Source: Teratosphaeria epicoccoides
Taxonomy: Eukaryota > Ascomycota > Dothideomycetes > Mycosphaerellales > Teratosphaeriaceae
Direction of reading: 5' to 3'
NCBI GenBank assembly: GCA_021401465.1
Contig: JADDMT010000005.1
Location: 186,001-250,000 of the forward strand
DNA length: 64,000 nucleotides
Shown: positions 44,044 through 55,693 of the stretch, piece after piece
How the letters are laid out: each line of letters opens with the position of its first letter
Numbering within the stretch: the first letter of the stretch is position 1
The notes under the pieces: generated by a model
Seen by the model: only the letters and a program-made list of their open reading frames with translations
What the model was told of the DNA's origin: nothing
The model's database searches: none
Made by a program: the position numbers and the translations under genes

Positions 44044-45976
44044 ATGGAGAGCCACGACGCTGCCTTCGAGGCGGAGGTGGATTTGGATCGGGCGGTGCTG
44101 GAAGAGCAAGGGGGCAGGAGGAGACGGGATCAGGGCGAGCGGTCGGCGCAGGTGGCGAGGGGAGGCATTCACTTTCCGCATGCTCACACACCAGCTGAGC
44201 AAGATGGAGACGGAGACGCAGACGAAGAGGCGCCGTTACTGCCACGCGACAATAGCTCGGACGCCCCGGGGCCCTCGCCATGGGACACCGACTTCGCCCA
44301 TCTCCCATGGCACCGCCGCCCCTCCATCGCCTGGGTCCTCGGCCCCTTCTTCCTCATGGCCCTCGCCTTCGGCGGCTCGATGACCCCGAAAGTCAACCTG
44401 ATCCTCGACCTCGTCTGCCAAGAGTACATCGCCCAGCGCTCCCTGCGCGACCCGGCCTTCGTCACCGTCCCTGTCGACTTCCTCCACGACGCCCACAATG
44501 CCCAGTGCCGCATCCCGGAGGTCCAGAGCCGCGTCAGCATCTTCATGCTGTACGGATCGCTGATCGCCGGGACCCTGGCCGCCATCACGAGCCCCAAGCT
44601 GGGTGCGCTGAGCGATCGGCATGGCAGGAAGCCGGTGCTGGTGTGCACCAGCGTGGGCACGATTGCGAGCGAGGTGATTACCATCTTTGCCGCGTTGTAT
44701 CCGCAGAGGTTCCCCGTGGGGCTGTTGTTGGTGGGATTCGCGTTGGATGGGTTGACGGGGAGTTTTATCCTGTCGATGGCGATGGCGAATTCGTACGCGA
44801 CGGATTGCACGCCGGCGGCGTTGCGGAACGTCGCGTTTGGGTATTTTCATGGGTGTTTGTTCACGGGGCTGGCGGTCGGGCCGATTCTGGCGGGCTTGTT
44901 GGTGAAGTACACGGGCGAGATTGTGGTGGTGTTTTACACGTTGCTGGGGGTGCATACGTTCTTTGTGGTTTTCATCGGGCTCTTCGTGCCAGAATCGCTG
45001 TCGAAGAGGCGGATGGCGGAGGCGAGGGAGAAGCACGCGAAGGCTGTGGCGGCGCTGGGGCCCGCGGCGGATTGGATCCAGTCGCTCAGGCAGCTGAATT
45101 TGATGGCGCCGTTGAAGGTGCTTTGGCCGACGGGACCGGGTAGCAGTCCTGCGTTGCGGTGGAACTTGCTGGTGTTGGCGGCGGTGGATACGATCTTGTT
45201 CGGGGTGGCCATGGGCAGCATGACGGTTGTGGTCATCTACATGAACTACCAGTTCGGGTGGCAGACGTACGAGTCCTCGCGCTTCATGTCGATCGTGAAC
45301 GCGTCCCGCGTCTTCTGCCTGATGGTCATCTTGCCGTTGCTCACGCGGTTGGTGAGAGGCAAGATCGATCCCAAGGCTAAGAACAAGGGGTGCGATAATT
45401 TCGACCTGAACCTCATACGCGTTGCGGTTTGCTTCGACACGCTGGGGTATGCCGGCTATTCGATCTCGAGGCAGGGCGGCGCGTTCATTGCATCGGGTGT
45501 GCTGGCTTCGCTTGGTGGGATTGGGTCGCCGACGTTGCAGAGTGCGCTGACCAAGCATGTGCCTGCGCATCAGACGGGGCAGCTGCTGGGCGCGAACAGC
45601 CTGCTGCACGCACTGGCGAGGATCGTGGCGCCGACGGTGTTCAATGCGATTTATTCCGCTACGGTAGGCAAGTTCACACAGACGGTGTTTGTGTGCCTGG
45701 CGGCGACTTTTGCGTTGGCGTTCGTCATCAGTTGGTTCCTGAGACCGCATGGTGTGTACCTCCCTCCCACCATATCGTCCGTGTTCTGCACATGTGAGCT
45801 ATGCTAATGAGTCACCAGTGTTCTTCGCCGAAGATGCGGCCGAGGCAGAGGAAGAGGAACGCACGCCGTTCGCAACATCCCGTGGTGCTGAAGCCACACG
45901 TATCCCGATTGTCACAGCTACTGTTGCAGCATTCGCATCGGCTCTGGCATATTTGGGACTTGGCTCGTCGAATTGA
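44044..45976 (+). CDS. MFS transporter (drug/TetA-like)
   Basis: Two exons, join(44044..45751, 45819..45976), encode 621 aa. The first ATG in frame (MESHDAAFEAEVDLDRAVLE) starts an acidic cytosolic leader of about 95 residues. The first membrane segment follows (SIAWVLGPFFLMALAFGGSM). The MFS loop 2-3 signature is GALSDRHGRKPVLV. Further hydrophobic segments include IVVVFYTLLGVHTFFVVFIG and ILFGVAMGSMTVVVIYMNYQ, giving about twelve in total, and the end of the protein adds AAFASALAYLGLG. An extracellular loop after TM1 has paired Cys. The architecture fits the fungal TetA-like MFS group; the substrate is unknown. The 67-nt intron contains a GCTAAT branch-like site. Confidence 0.88.
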
Positions 45977-46369
45977 GCTTCCAGGTCTTTTCGGGGATGT
46001 TTCTCTGGTCTATGTAGGGCATTTTCTGGATTTGCATGATGAGAGAGGATATGTAGCATTAGCATGAATCGTTCGAGCAGATCCGCGGACGCAAGCGCAA
46101 GCATGATCGAGGAAATTGGCACTCGACGTTGGCTAGCGAGCTGGCTAGCTAAAGTACATGAGACGATGGGATATCTTCCAGTGGGCCCTCGCAGCGGGAT
46201 CCAGTCCATAGATCTCTTTCTCACTTTCTTTCCCCCCCCTCTCTCTCGGGAGCGATATATTCACACCGTCTCCAAAGTGATCTCCATGTCGCGAACAGCA
46301 ACGAGCTGGAAACCTCCACCCGCAACCCCCTCGCATCCCCCGCCACCTGGAAGAGAGGTTGGAGTGGGT
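45977..46369. other. Intergenic
   Basis: About 390 bases between the MFS stop and the end of the GMC relic. It contains a polypyrimidine tract (CCCCCCTCTCTCTC) near 46,230 and the near-direct repeat GGCTAGC around 46,130-46,150. No gene is supported. Confidence 0.35.
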
Positions 46370-47187
46370 TTAGCGGTACCGGGCGACGAAGTCGTTGCCG
46401 ATGTTGGTGTAGGGGGCCCGGATCGTGCGAGGTGAGGAATGGGGCCTGCGCTTGCTGCTGCAGTGTCTGGAAGGTCGCGCGAAGTCGGGGGTCACGAGGA
46501 AGGAGGAGTCACGAGGGAGGAGGAGTCACGAGGAAGGAGGAGTCACTTGGGTGGAGGACGCCGTCGACGTTGGTCGCGCGCCACATGTTTTGCCCGACGA
46601 CCCTTCGAGCGCGGAGATGATGGGGGAGGTTGTGCGCGTTGGTGAGGGGGCCTGTGCCGCTCAGCATGAGGATTTGCGGGCTGTGCCAGGCGAGACTGGT
46701 CTCCTACGTGATCGGTCCGGCCCATGCTTGACAGGATCCATCTTGGTCGGCCTGTGGTAAAGCACGTATCTGGTTTCTCGCTGAGGAGCCACCAAGCGTC
46801 TTGCCCTGGGCATCATGCAGACGCTCTCGGCTCACCTGCGGCTCGGTCAGCAGATTCCAGTCTACGGCAGGAGCGTTGTGAGTCGCGAGGCTCGATCCAG
46901 CTCCTTGCTCTGACCCAGAAAGGTATTTGTGAGGAGTTGCCGTTCGTGAGCTCGTAGATGTCGCCAGCTTTGATTATGGCAGCGGAGGCATTGGAGTTCT
47001 GGACCAATCTGGTGGCCATGACATTCCCAACGAGTCCACCTCCGATGACAACATAGTCGGATGTCGCATTTCGATTCGATACTCCAAACTTACTTCCAGT
47101 AAGTGGTCCTGGTGAAGAATACCGTTTGGTTATGTTGGCTTCTACCACCAAAGCGCAAGTAAGTGAAAGGAGCGTTTTGGCCGTCAT
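46370..47187 (-). pseudogene. Decayed GMC oxidoreductase
   Basis: The minus strand carries pieces of a glucose-methanol-choline oxidoreductase in order but in different frames. It begins MTAKTLLSLTCALVVEA (signal-peptide-like), then DYVVIGGGLVGNVMATRLV (FAD-binding Rossmann loop) and NGNSSQIP. After a frame change it reads DWNLLTEPQV and QGKTLGGSSARNQ. Further on come WHSPQILMLSGTGPLTNAHN (second GMC signature), a frameshifted VGQNMW, and YTNIGNDFVA. Large parts of the normal 550-600 aa protein are missing, including the C-terminal catalytic His region. A 17-bp tandem repeat sits inside it. It lies beside the intact laccase. FAD-dependent alcohol, aryl-alcohol or sugar oxidase was the probable ancestral activity. 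Confidence 0.75.
46491..46546. repeat. 17-bp tandem repeat
   Basis: Three copies of a 17-base unit (GTCACGAGGAAGGAGGA; the middle copy has one A-to-G change) run head to tail at 46491-46541, followed by the first five bases of a fourth. The unit is not a multiple of three, consistent with loss of coding constraint in the surrounding GMC pseudogene. Confidence 0.9.
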
Positions 47188-47394
47188 GATATTGACTGTT
47201 AGTACGTTACTCATCATCAAACAACTATGCACATTCGCTCCTTATATGGCTGGCAGTTCATGCCATGCCATCATGTTTGGCGATCTGACTTGAAGTATTT
47301 CCCTTGCTGACCCAATGCGGTATTTGCAGCTCAGCACCGCCGCCATTCGGTTCGCCTTTTCGGTATTCGGAGCGCAACATGTCTCGACTGCCGT

Positions 47395-49624
47395 CTATAT
47401 GCCAGAGTCGTCCTGTACGTTCTTCGGCACGCCGTTGATGTCCCACCACTTGGTCCACGTCTTGCACGTCTGCTCAACTTGAGCCAGGACATCGTTCTGG
47501 ATATGGATCTCCTTGGGATTCTCCAGGATCTGTGTTGCAAGGCCCGAAGAAGCGTGCCAAGCAATGTGACAATGCATGATCCACGGACCAGGGTTATCAG
47601 CCTTGAATGCAATGACCAGGTATCCATTTGCGGGCAGAAGTGCCACGTCCCGACGAGGTGGATTGGCGACAAGCATGCGTTCACGGACCTCCTCCATGTC
47701 AGTAAAGGGCGTGGAGGACTGCACGAGCAGTGCAAAATCATGACCGTGAAGGTGAATGGGATGAGCAAGAGGAACTTGTATTTCCGGAAAATCCTTAGCA
47801 GTCCCATTTGTCTCGTCTGTGATGAGGAGCACGATCCAGCTCTCGGGGCCGCTGTCTGTCTCGACCACAGCAAGCCATTTCTGCTGACTGAAGTCGGCAT
47901 TGAGATTGAGAATTGTGGGAGAGGTGAAGTTCAGCCACATGGGCAGGTCCGCTAGCTCGAATCGTGGTGTCGGTGGCTGAGCGGGATAGTATGGCGGGCC
48001 TGAAATGTTCAGCATGTCGGCGCCGAAGACATGGTCAAATTTCGTAGCGTTCCATCGCACGGTCCAGGGGACGATCGGCTGAAGGCTGGAGTACGTCTCG
48101 TCAGAGCAGTCAGTGGCAAAGGTCCAGTTCCTTGTCGACGGGTCGGCCGTGCTGACAGGATTGTAACGAACGATGCCGGTGCGCTCGTCGATCAAAGAGT
48201 CATTCTCGAAACGAGCGCAACCATTTGTGACTGGCGTAGTGCGAATCCAGTAGTTTCCATCGGGGCTGGTAGTATTCGGCGTCGCCGTTACAATGATATT
48301 GTAGCGCTGGCCAATGCCAATCAATACTGAGGAGTTGCTGTAGGGTTTGACAGGGACGAAGTCCGTTTCAATGATAGTGAGCCAATGGTTGTCGATGGAA
48401 AAGATGAAGGTGGTATCAATAGAGGTGTTGATGAGGCGAAGCAGGTACCTCACACCCTGGGGTTTGTATCAATATCTGCGACCTTCCAAATCTATGGGGT
48501 ATCCTTACCTTCTGGAAAACAGTTGTGTACCTCGCCGGCGCTCCCGGGGCGTTCGGAGGGTACTGCCCTATACGTTCGCAACTGTCAGCAATGCTTGGCT
48601 GAGGCCCTGTCTGCTGTACCTTTGCCGTTGATCGTGATGCTCTGCGACACTTGCGAGGCGAACCCCGCTTCCCAAGCAGTGAAAGCACCGCCATGTCTCC
48701 AATCAGAGATGAGCAAGGGGTCTTTGGCAGTGTCGTAGTTACATGAGCTCGGTCCATAGATTGTCAAGGGACCAAGCAGACCATTCGCATACTGGAGACT
48801 GTAATGCTATTTCATGAGGATCAGAATCAGTAAAAGGTCTGGCTGACAAGACGAAGTCTGCTTACACTGTGATACCAAGATGTACCATACTGCAAAGCCT
48901 TGAAAGTATACGTGAATTGCTCCCGAGGCGCTATGGCACATTGGGTGATGGCGTTAACACCTTCGCGCCAACGTCAGTCAGACAATTCTGCGAGGTTTTG
49001 CGCTGTTGCTTCGCTCACCATCCATAGCTGAGGTGCCCAGTTGTCGCACACCGTGCCAGTGCACACTTGTACCGTTGTCCTTCAGATCGTTATGCACGGT
49101 CACGGAGATCGTGTCGCCCCAGCAAGCACGAATCGGCGGACCAGGATAGCTACCGTTGAAGACCTGGCCATCGTGATTCGTCACACCATCTGCGTTGATC
49201 GACAACTCGCTGGCATACAGGTGGTAGTTGCGGGTGATACCTTTCGGTGCTTCCACCTCATAGTCGGTCTCGATGTTGAACTCCTTGCCAGTTATGGGGT
49301 TCTTCAACCAACAGCCTCGCTTGTCGTGAGTCGAGCAAGACTGGAAGCCTTGCATGGCATGGTAGTCACACTGGAAGTCAGCGTGCTCAGGCCCATGCGG
49401 CGGCCTGAAACGAGGTCCGCGGTCTACCATAGTCAGCTTTGATCTGGCCTTTTGGCTGTCGATGGCCTACCGACAGCGCCTTGTAGGTCCAAACCAACAG
49501 AATCATACTGAGGACTGCCTGACAATGGTTGCTGGACCGTGAGTGCTGCAGGCTCCTCGATCGAGGTTTGCAATGCACCAAAAAAGTAGAAGACCTTCGT
49601 CACGAATTCAGGGACTGGAACCAT
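47395..49624 (-). CDS. Laccase (asco-type multicopper oxidase)
   Basis: Six exons, complement(47395..48456, 48509..48567, 48620..48806, 48866..48960, 49019..49423, 49471..49624), encode 653 aa. All junctions keep phase. The copper signatures are SVHWHGVRQ, WYHSHYSLQY, HPIHLHGHDF and HCHIAWHASSGL. The residue ten after the T1 cysteine is Leu, as in many ascomycete laccases. The protein ends DDSGI, resembling the DSGL/DSGV C-terminal plug of asco-laccases. Many N-x-S/T sites suggest glycosylation. It should oxidise phenols and reduce oxygen to water outside the cell. The N-terminus (MVPVPEFVTKVFYFFGALQT) is a weak signal peptide; an in-frame ATG at 49774 offers a longer start. Confidence 0.93.
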
Positions 49625-51134
49625 CTTGACCACAAGCAAGGGCCCATGAGACAAGAAAGAGGGATGAGCAGGTTTGAGCAACTTTAATATCAGCTTACTT
49701 GCCTCTGCAGCGATGAAGTCCGTTCCGACATGATGCAACAGCTGCATCACGGGGAGGCAGCTGTATCTCATCATGAGATGGCCTGAATTGCCTCATGTCG
49801 GCGCGCCCGTGGATCAAAGGCTCGAGTGGATCTTCGGTTTGGTACAGTCGCTTTGGGGAAGGAGCTAGGGCCTCGCGGAAGCCATGGAACATCTTGAGTC
49901 ACACAGCTGAGGGCGCTGAATATTCTACTGTCAGAGTGGTGAGGCTGAAGCTTCCGAGAGAGCCAATGGTTGCAAGCCACCGCATCCAAGAATCGGTGAG
50001 CCATGGTCAGCGATCGTCCGCTCGTGTCGGCCAAGGACTGACTGCTGTCTTCTGGAATCCTCCGAGATACTCTTATGTTGGTAGTCTTGCTGAGTTGAAT
50101 GCCTTCGTAGACGACAGAGTGCCCCAGCTTGCGAATAATGCGGCTCGTGCCTAGGACAGCGGCATTAACAATGTCTGTCCTGTCCACGGCCACTTGATAC
50201 TCGGCCTCGCCAGTAGCAGGAAGCCGTGTCCAAGAGCAAACTTCTCTTGAGCGTGCTCATGGATCTGAGGCGTCCCCGCACGGGGATCCCGTGCGCGTCA
50301 GCCGCATCAGCTGAGTCACGTACTACTACATTCGCACCCTCGGCATCGTACGACTTAGTAGCACGGGCCTCGCGTGGACGGAAACAGCATGCGCCTCGAG
50401 GCCGAAGTGAAATAAGGCGCCGATTGTGGGTCATCTTTCCGGTGTAATCCAGCGCTCCGGGTTGCTGACAGTGTCTTCGCATAGCGGAAGCAGTGAAGTT
50501 TCCTGACCGAGCCAAACATTCCCTGGACGAGTCTTTCAACTCGACAACGCTCGCGTAGTGCAAGACCTGCAGGCACAGGTGCGAATAGATAGATGGTTAT
50601 GCAGCTGGCTCAGACCAGGGTGTGCTTCGTGCAAGCATGAGCTTGCCGAACCGGCAAGCAGTATCCTGCAATAGACACAAGAGGCGAGATCAAGTTGGTA
50701 GCTCGCACTCGGTCCGCGTGTGGATCCGTCGGTCTGCATGGTCGGAGCTGCAGCGATGCTGGAGGGAATGCTGGGGTATCCGAGAAGACAGTCACACAGA
50801 GAATGCAGCCATCCGCAAGCAGAGCGTGCAAGAACATTGATGAGAACGTCACATTATCTATGTCTGGCCTCATTACCAGGGTCAAGGTGCACACTGGTGC
50901 TTGCGGCACTGCAAGCAGCGGTCTGCGAACACCAGGGGCTGTAAGCATTGGGCCGAATGTGTTGGCGACAATTTCAGAAGCTGTTGTTTGCCGTCCAATG
51001 TATCGCGGACTGGTCATGTTGCCAGCTCCAGGGCCAGAGGAACCCTACATTCTGGATTCAGTCTATCCATTGCTTTTATGTCAATATTCATACTTTAGGC
51101 ATTGCCACAATTCCAGGAAACGCGATATCATCAC
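49625..51134. other. Intergenic, no supported gene
   Basis: About 1.5 kb upstream of the laccase. Minus-strand frames of 130-140 codons (49771-50193, 50165-50563, 50610-51017) overlap each other and show no domain. Promoter sequences for the laccase are expected at the low-coordinate end. Confidence 0.35.
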
Positions 51135-52736
51135 CTACCCAACAAGGTGCTTCTCACTCGCGGTAAGTGTGCGATGAAATTGTTCAGTCATGCTGCCAAA
51201 GACCGGCTCGACCTCCATGTGTCGATCAAGCACCCTTTTGACCTTCTCCCAACGGTCCAGCCTTAGCCTCGACATTATATACCTGATATGCTCGTCCCGA
51301 TCTGGATCGCGAGAGATTGAGCAAAGGATATAACGTGTCCAAAACGCCACTTCTTCATATTTCGTGCCGAGCAGCGACTCGGTATTGAGATGTTGGCAAC
51401 TCATACAGTGTACGTCTAAAGCCAGTTGCATGTCGAAAGTTGACGGATATTTTTGCACATCATAGCAGTGCCGCAGAAGGACTCCATTGATTGAGATCAG
51501 CGCAGCGCGCACGTGGTACAAAGCCATCAGCTCCAGTTGATCGTAAGCCTGTTCGATCGACGGAACGGTCGTACAGCCTTTTGTATGGCAAGGGTGCCAG
51601 GCGATGATCTCCATGCCCAGCTTTCGCTTGGCGTCGATGGATTTTGGATCCGCAGGGTCGTTAGCGGGCATGGCAGCTGCAAGCATCAGAATGCTACGTG
51701 CTTCTGGCCGGCATGTGTTGAAGACTTTGAAACCAAGTGGCAGGCTGCTGGGCTCTCTTGTCGTTCTTGGTTGCTGCTGCGATCGGACTTTAATGTCGCT
51801 GGGACTGACGAACGATCGCTCATCCAACTTCTCGCGAAAGATCTCCAACGTCACATCGGTCAAGGTAGAGATGTTGTTCTCTTCTAGAGCCTTCGACGGT
51901 AGCTTCATACGTCGCCACGCAGACATATGCACCTCGAAAGACTCCTGATCGCCGAAACGACGCTCCCATCCCGCAAGCAGGGCGATGGCGACCGGCGTGG
52001 ATTCTGTCGATCGTGGATCGTCGGACTGGACTATTGCAGCGTTGATGGCTTTTAGTGAGGCGCCGCGTAGCATGAGCAGGCCAGAGCCTTTATGATGCGT
52101 CACGGTAACTGGAAGACCACAGGTGTTGCTATTTGTCCCAGACACGAACAAAGCGGCCTGAAACAACGTGTCGATGGCCGCGTATGAGTCCCACAGGATC
52201 GTGTTGATGGCTTTCCGTGCCAGTGTGCTGCCAGTCATGCCGCCAGAGTACCAATTCCGCCCTTGCTCAAGCACGCCGACGAAATCTAACAATTGGGCCA
52301 GACCTGCCTCGTGTTGGGTCGAAAATGCCTTCCCACTAACTTTCTGCAGGATATCCAAGGCTGCTTCACCTCTCTGAGCTGCATGCTTGTCACCGACTTT
52401 GACTCGGCGTCCGGCGTGCCGCACAGCGGCAGTCTGAACTTGGCTCGAGCCAACTTGATGCGCCCTCCACGCTTTCCTCGCCGCCTCTTTCTTGGCTATG
52501 GTTGCCTTCCGCGTGGCTGCTGAAGCTGCTGCTGCATGTTTGCGCACTCGACTGCGCGAGCCGGCCTCATCCTGAGTAGCATTATACTCAATCCACGTCC
52601 TCTGAACATTCGGTCTCTGGACGATCCATGGCTCATTCTCGCAGCCTCCTACCGCGTTTCCTACACTAGATGCCGATGCTTGATTTGCATAGGATGGCTC
52701 TTGCGCCTGTGCCGCAGGTCTCTTCCCGCTCGACAT
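51135..52736 (-). CDS. Fungal transcription-factor-like protein without zinc cluster
   Basis: A single exon encodes 533 aa from MSSGKRPAAQAQEPSYANQA. A segment WIEYNATQDEAGSRSRVRKH is followed by a basic Ala/Lys/Arg helix (ATIAKKEAARKAWRAHQ), the usual N-terminal pattern of a group of fungal regulators that lack a Zn2Cys6 cluster. The rest is mostly helical (ALDILQKVSGKAF, LARKAINTILWDSYAAIDTL, YDQLELMALYHVRAALISI), resembling the middle homology region of fungal transcription factors. The middle contains SKALEENNISTLTDVTLEIF. DNA binding is inference only. The gene is co-oriented with the laccase but 1.5 kb away. Confidence 0.6.
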   Translation of the reverse strand: MSSGKRPAAQAQEPSYANQASASSVGNAVGGCENEPWIVQRPNVQRTWIEYNATQDEAGSRSRVRKHAAAASAATRKATIAKKEAARKAWRAHQVGSSQVQTAAVRHAGRRVKVGDKHAAQRGEAALDILQKVSGKAFSTQHEAGLAQLLDFVGVLEQGRNWYSGGMTGSTLARKAINTILWDSYAAIDTLFQAALFVSGTNSNTCGLPVTVTHHKGSGLLMLRGASLKAINAAIVQSDDPRSTESTPVAIALLAGWERRFGDQESFEVHMSAWRRMKLPSKALEENNISTLTDVTLEIFREKLDERSFVSPSDIKVRSQQQPRTTREPSSLPLGFKVFNTCRPEARSILMLAAAMPANDPADPKSIDAKRKLGMEIIAWHPCHTKGCTTVPSIEQAYDQLELMALYHVRAALISINGVLLRHCYDVQKYPSTFDMQLALDVHCMSCQHLNTESLLGTKYEEVAFWTRYILCSISRDPDRDEHIRYIMSRLRLDRWEKVKRVLDRHMEVEPVFGSMTEQFHRTLTASEKHLVG

Positions 52737-53867
52737 TGACCTTAGGACTTCGCGCGCCGCAGGACCAGGACATAGCGATGCCGCTCCAGGACCCGTTGAC
52801 CATTATAGCAAGAGCGGTGGCTACCAATGAGGTGACCAGGGTGTGATTGAGAGGGATGAGTAATGTGCCATACCCCGGGAATAACCGGGTAGCTTCGGCA
52901 GGGTCCAGACTGAAAAAGCCGCAGCTGGAAGATGCATCGGTGTATGTAGCACAAATTAGAAATATTCTCCCATTGGCGGTCCCTCCCGGTCCTTTCATCC
53001 CGACAGTGACCTGCACTGAGGCTGCAATAGGAAATACCTAGATCGCATGCCGATGGAGGTGCCGAGCGTGCTACGCGGCTGCACGGCTCGTCATCTTGTG
53101 CCCCTGTCTGTCAACTCAGTTTCATCAAAGTCGGCGCCACTTGCCTGCATCTCCTGTTGCATGCGTCGGCCAATCCTCAAGGCTGATGGAACTCGTCATC
53201 GCCAGCGGCATCTCGCGACGGTGCGTTCAGCCTCGGGGGTGTTGTGCATTCACAGGCAAGAGATCCATTGTCGACAGCAAAGTCATATCATCCGTGGCTG
53301 GCCAAGGAGTCCTGCACCGTCCTGCAATGCCGGTGTGCTTGATGCGCTTGGCTCTCGAATGTGCATGGGGAGACTGACGCCCATGACTTCGAGACCTGGG
53401 CTGTAGGAACTGGATTGTAGATGTGGCAATGCAGGCGAAGGTGAGACAAATTAAATGTCGCAAGAAAGCGATGGCTCGGTGCTTCGGGTAATACCAGGAT
53501 GGTGCGAATAATGTCTCGTGGAGCATGAGGCATCTGCGAAACACCTACATGCTTCAGTCTGGAAGAAGAAGGTGCGACGCAGCCAAGAACATCACCAGAG
53601 ACATCAGTCACTGACCCTCGACGTATTAGTCATCACTACCATACAATAAACAACCTGAGCCGACTCGTGTGGCGTTCGATGCTGCGAGCTTGGTCCTCGT
53701 ACGAGAAGGAGTCTCGAAAGCGATACTTGATGCGTCGCGAACCCCGAATTGCACTCTCACACTACAATCAGGCTACCTCGAACAGTTGAACAGCCTATCG
53801 CCTGTCGCATGCCTACGCCTCGATGCGATCTGGAATCAAACGTGAAGCACCTAGGGTATCGATCGCT
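52737..53867. other. Intergenic, no supported gene
   Basis: About 1.1 kb between two minus-strand genes. Frames on both strands are short and without recognisable content. Confidence 0.35.
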
Positions 53868-55055
53868 CTAACAAGACCTCATCGCCTCGACTGCTTTCTT
53901 CGCCGCAGATCTTGTTTGCGGCCTAGGCTTCCACTCTGGCGTAGCTGGGCCATTATTCATCGAGTCCGACTCCCGGTCACTCGACCTCTCTACACCAAGG
54001 TCGATGTTCTCGAAATCAATCGAGCTCGGAGCAGGATTGAAGACAGGCTCGAAAATCTCCCAGCCGTCATCCTCAACCGCCATCTCCTTGATCTCAGCCC
54101 ACCTCGCCCGTGATGCCAGAGATTCCTGCCACATCATCTCATGCCAGATAAAGACGCTCCTCTGCCTGCCCTTCAGAAGCTCAATGAGTCCATTGAGGTC
54201 TTCCTCTGTATTGAGATCGCGTTGCTGCAAGCCAGGTCCGCCGCTGGGGTGGCCAAATTGGTAGATGTACTGAGGTGTATTGACGGGCAAGGTGCCAGGT
54301 TGACCTTGTTTGAGGAAGGGGAGTGGCAGCTTCGCTGCAACTTCGTTGCCAAAGTCACTGAAGGAAGCATGAGCATTGAGGTACATCATTCGAGTGTCGC
54401 CGGGCAAGCCATTACTCTCAACGCTCGTCACCAAAGTGAGGGTCAGAAAGTCCCTTGCAGGCGCACTTGCGGCCGCTTGGGCTTTACGGAGGGTCGCAAG
54501 TGCTTGCGGTAGCTCGAGTCTCTCAAATGACGGCGTGGTGGACTCTTGCAGAGCGGCGGGAAGCTTTTGCCATTCTATAACAGCAATCAGCGGGATACAG
54601 CTCGCCGGTACCTTATACGCCCTTCTAAGGGCAAGAATGCCTTACGGGATTGAAGCCCCCAATGCGCCAGTTGCCAAGCATCCTTGTTGGTCTTCTGGAT
54701 ATGCGCAACCTTTGCCCCGAGCCGTCGAGCATGCTTCTGCTCTGCTTGATCTTCCTCTAGCAGCAGATCAAGTTCGATGTCCGGGTAAAATGAACGTGAA
54801 GCAGGCGCATCTGGCGTGGCGGCCGCAAGGACTCGGGTTGAGATACTGGTCGGCGCCTGTGCCCAATTGATTAGCATGGACACGTTGTCGGCGGAAGCAA
54901 CGGTTCCAACTTACTGGTGTTACTGGTGCCATACCATCGCCATAGCACAAGAATTTTGTGTCATCGCTCGTTGCCCACAAGTACTGATCCAGCAATTCTA
55001 CCAGCTCGACCGCCATCTGCTGATCCGCGCGTTGGCGGTGGTGACCTTGGCGCAT
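53868..55055 (-). CDS. Conserved-looking hypothetical protein
   Basis: Three exons, complement(53868..54574, 54646..54856, 54915..55055), encode 352 aa. Both introns have GTAAG donors and AG acceptors and join in phase. The product starts MRQGHHRQRADQQMAVELVE and continues YLWATSDDTKFLCYGDGMAP. An acidic helix (YPDIELDLLLEEDQAEQKH), TNKDAWQLAHWGLQS, and a compact C-terminal part (PLPFLKQGQPGTLPVNTPQY, DLNGLIELLKGRQRSVFIWH, IKEMAVEDDGWEIFEPVF) follow. The tail carries WKPRPQTRSAAKKAVE. It is soluble, with no signal peptide or membrane segment. The well-ordered sequence suggests wide conservation in ascomycetes, but I do not know its function. Confidence 0.75.
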
Positions 55056-55693
55056 TTCCGCTGCAATCAGACAGGGGTGAAAGCAGGTGCTGTCGATTGA
55101 TTCAACCTGGGTTTGACAGTCGCTCTGATTTCTTCTTTCTTCTCAAGACCCGCTCTTTTCGCACCTTCCTACAACCCGGGCACAGTCTACGCTTTGGCTC
55201 AAGGACGTCACTTTTGGTAATCGCAAGTGTCCTTGCGCTTGGTGGGAGCGTTGTCGCAATAAACAGTCCACTTGTGCTTCTCGTGTCCGCACTGATATCT
55301 GATGCGAGTGCGTATACATATAGGTCGTACTTCTGAATCAATAGCGCAGCGTCTGTTGATGCTGAAACTAATCCGAAGTGTGAAGAACGAGGGTGAGGGA
55401 AGAGCCAGCGGCGAGCTTTTCTCCGTAGCAACGGCGACTGTAAACAGAGCTGCACCAAAACGGAAGGAACGACACCAACAGCCGCCTTCACATGCCTGGT
55501 GTCGTGCCTTCCAAGCGAACAGCCTCGTTGGCGTCATCAAGGCTGTGCACAGAGTGGACCTCCCTGTGCTTGGCAATATATAACACGGGCGACTGATCAA
55601 ACACTCGACGTCCCCAAAACTTGCCTTTCCCCGCCGATCTTCACTCGCTGTCTCGACTCGGCATGATATTGTGCGGCAGAGCCGGGTGGAAAT
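55056..55693. other. Intergenic with a possible Cys/His-rich coding fragment
   Basis: On the minus strand near 55,210-55,340 the frame reads ICIRTRIRYQCGHEKHKWTV and YCDNAPTKRKDTCDYQK before a stop. A second frame continues EPKRRLCPGCRKVRKERVL. Together they look like one zinc-binding Cys/His module broken by a one-base shift. No start codon or signal fits well, so I do not call a gene. Confidence 0.3.

Noticed and set aside
44236..45750. 504-codon minus-strand frame
   Set aside because: It is the exact antisense of the MFS transporter and consists of Arg/Gln/His-rich shadow typical of GC-rich third positions.
50610..51017. 135-codon minus-strand frame upstream of the laccase
   Set aside because: It has some protein-like stretches but overlaps other frames and shows no start context, signal or domain.
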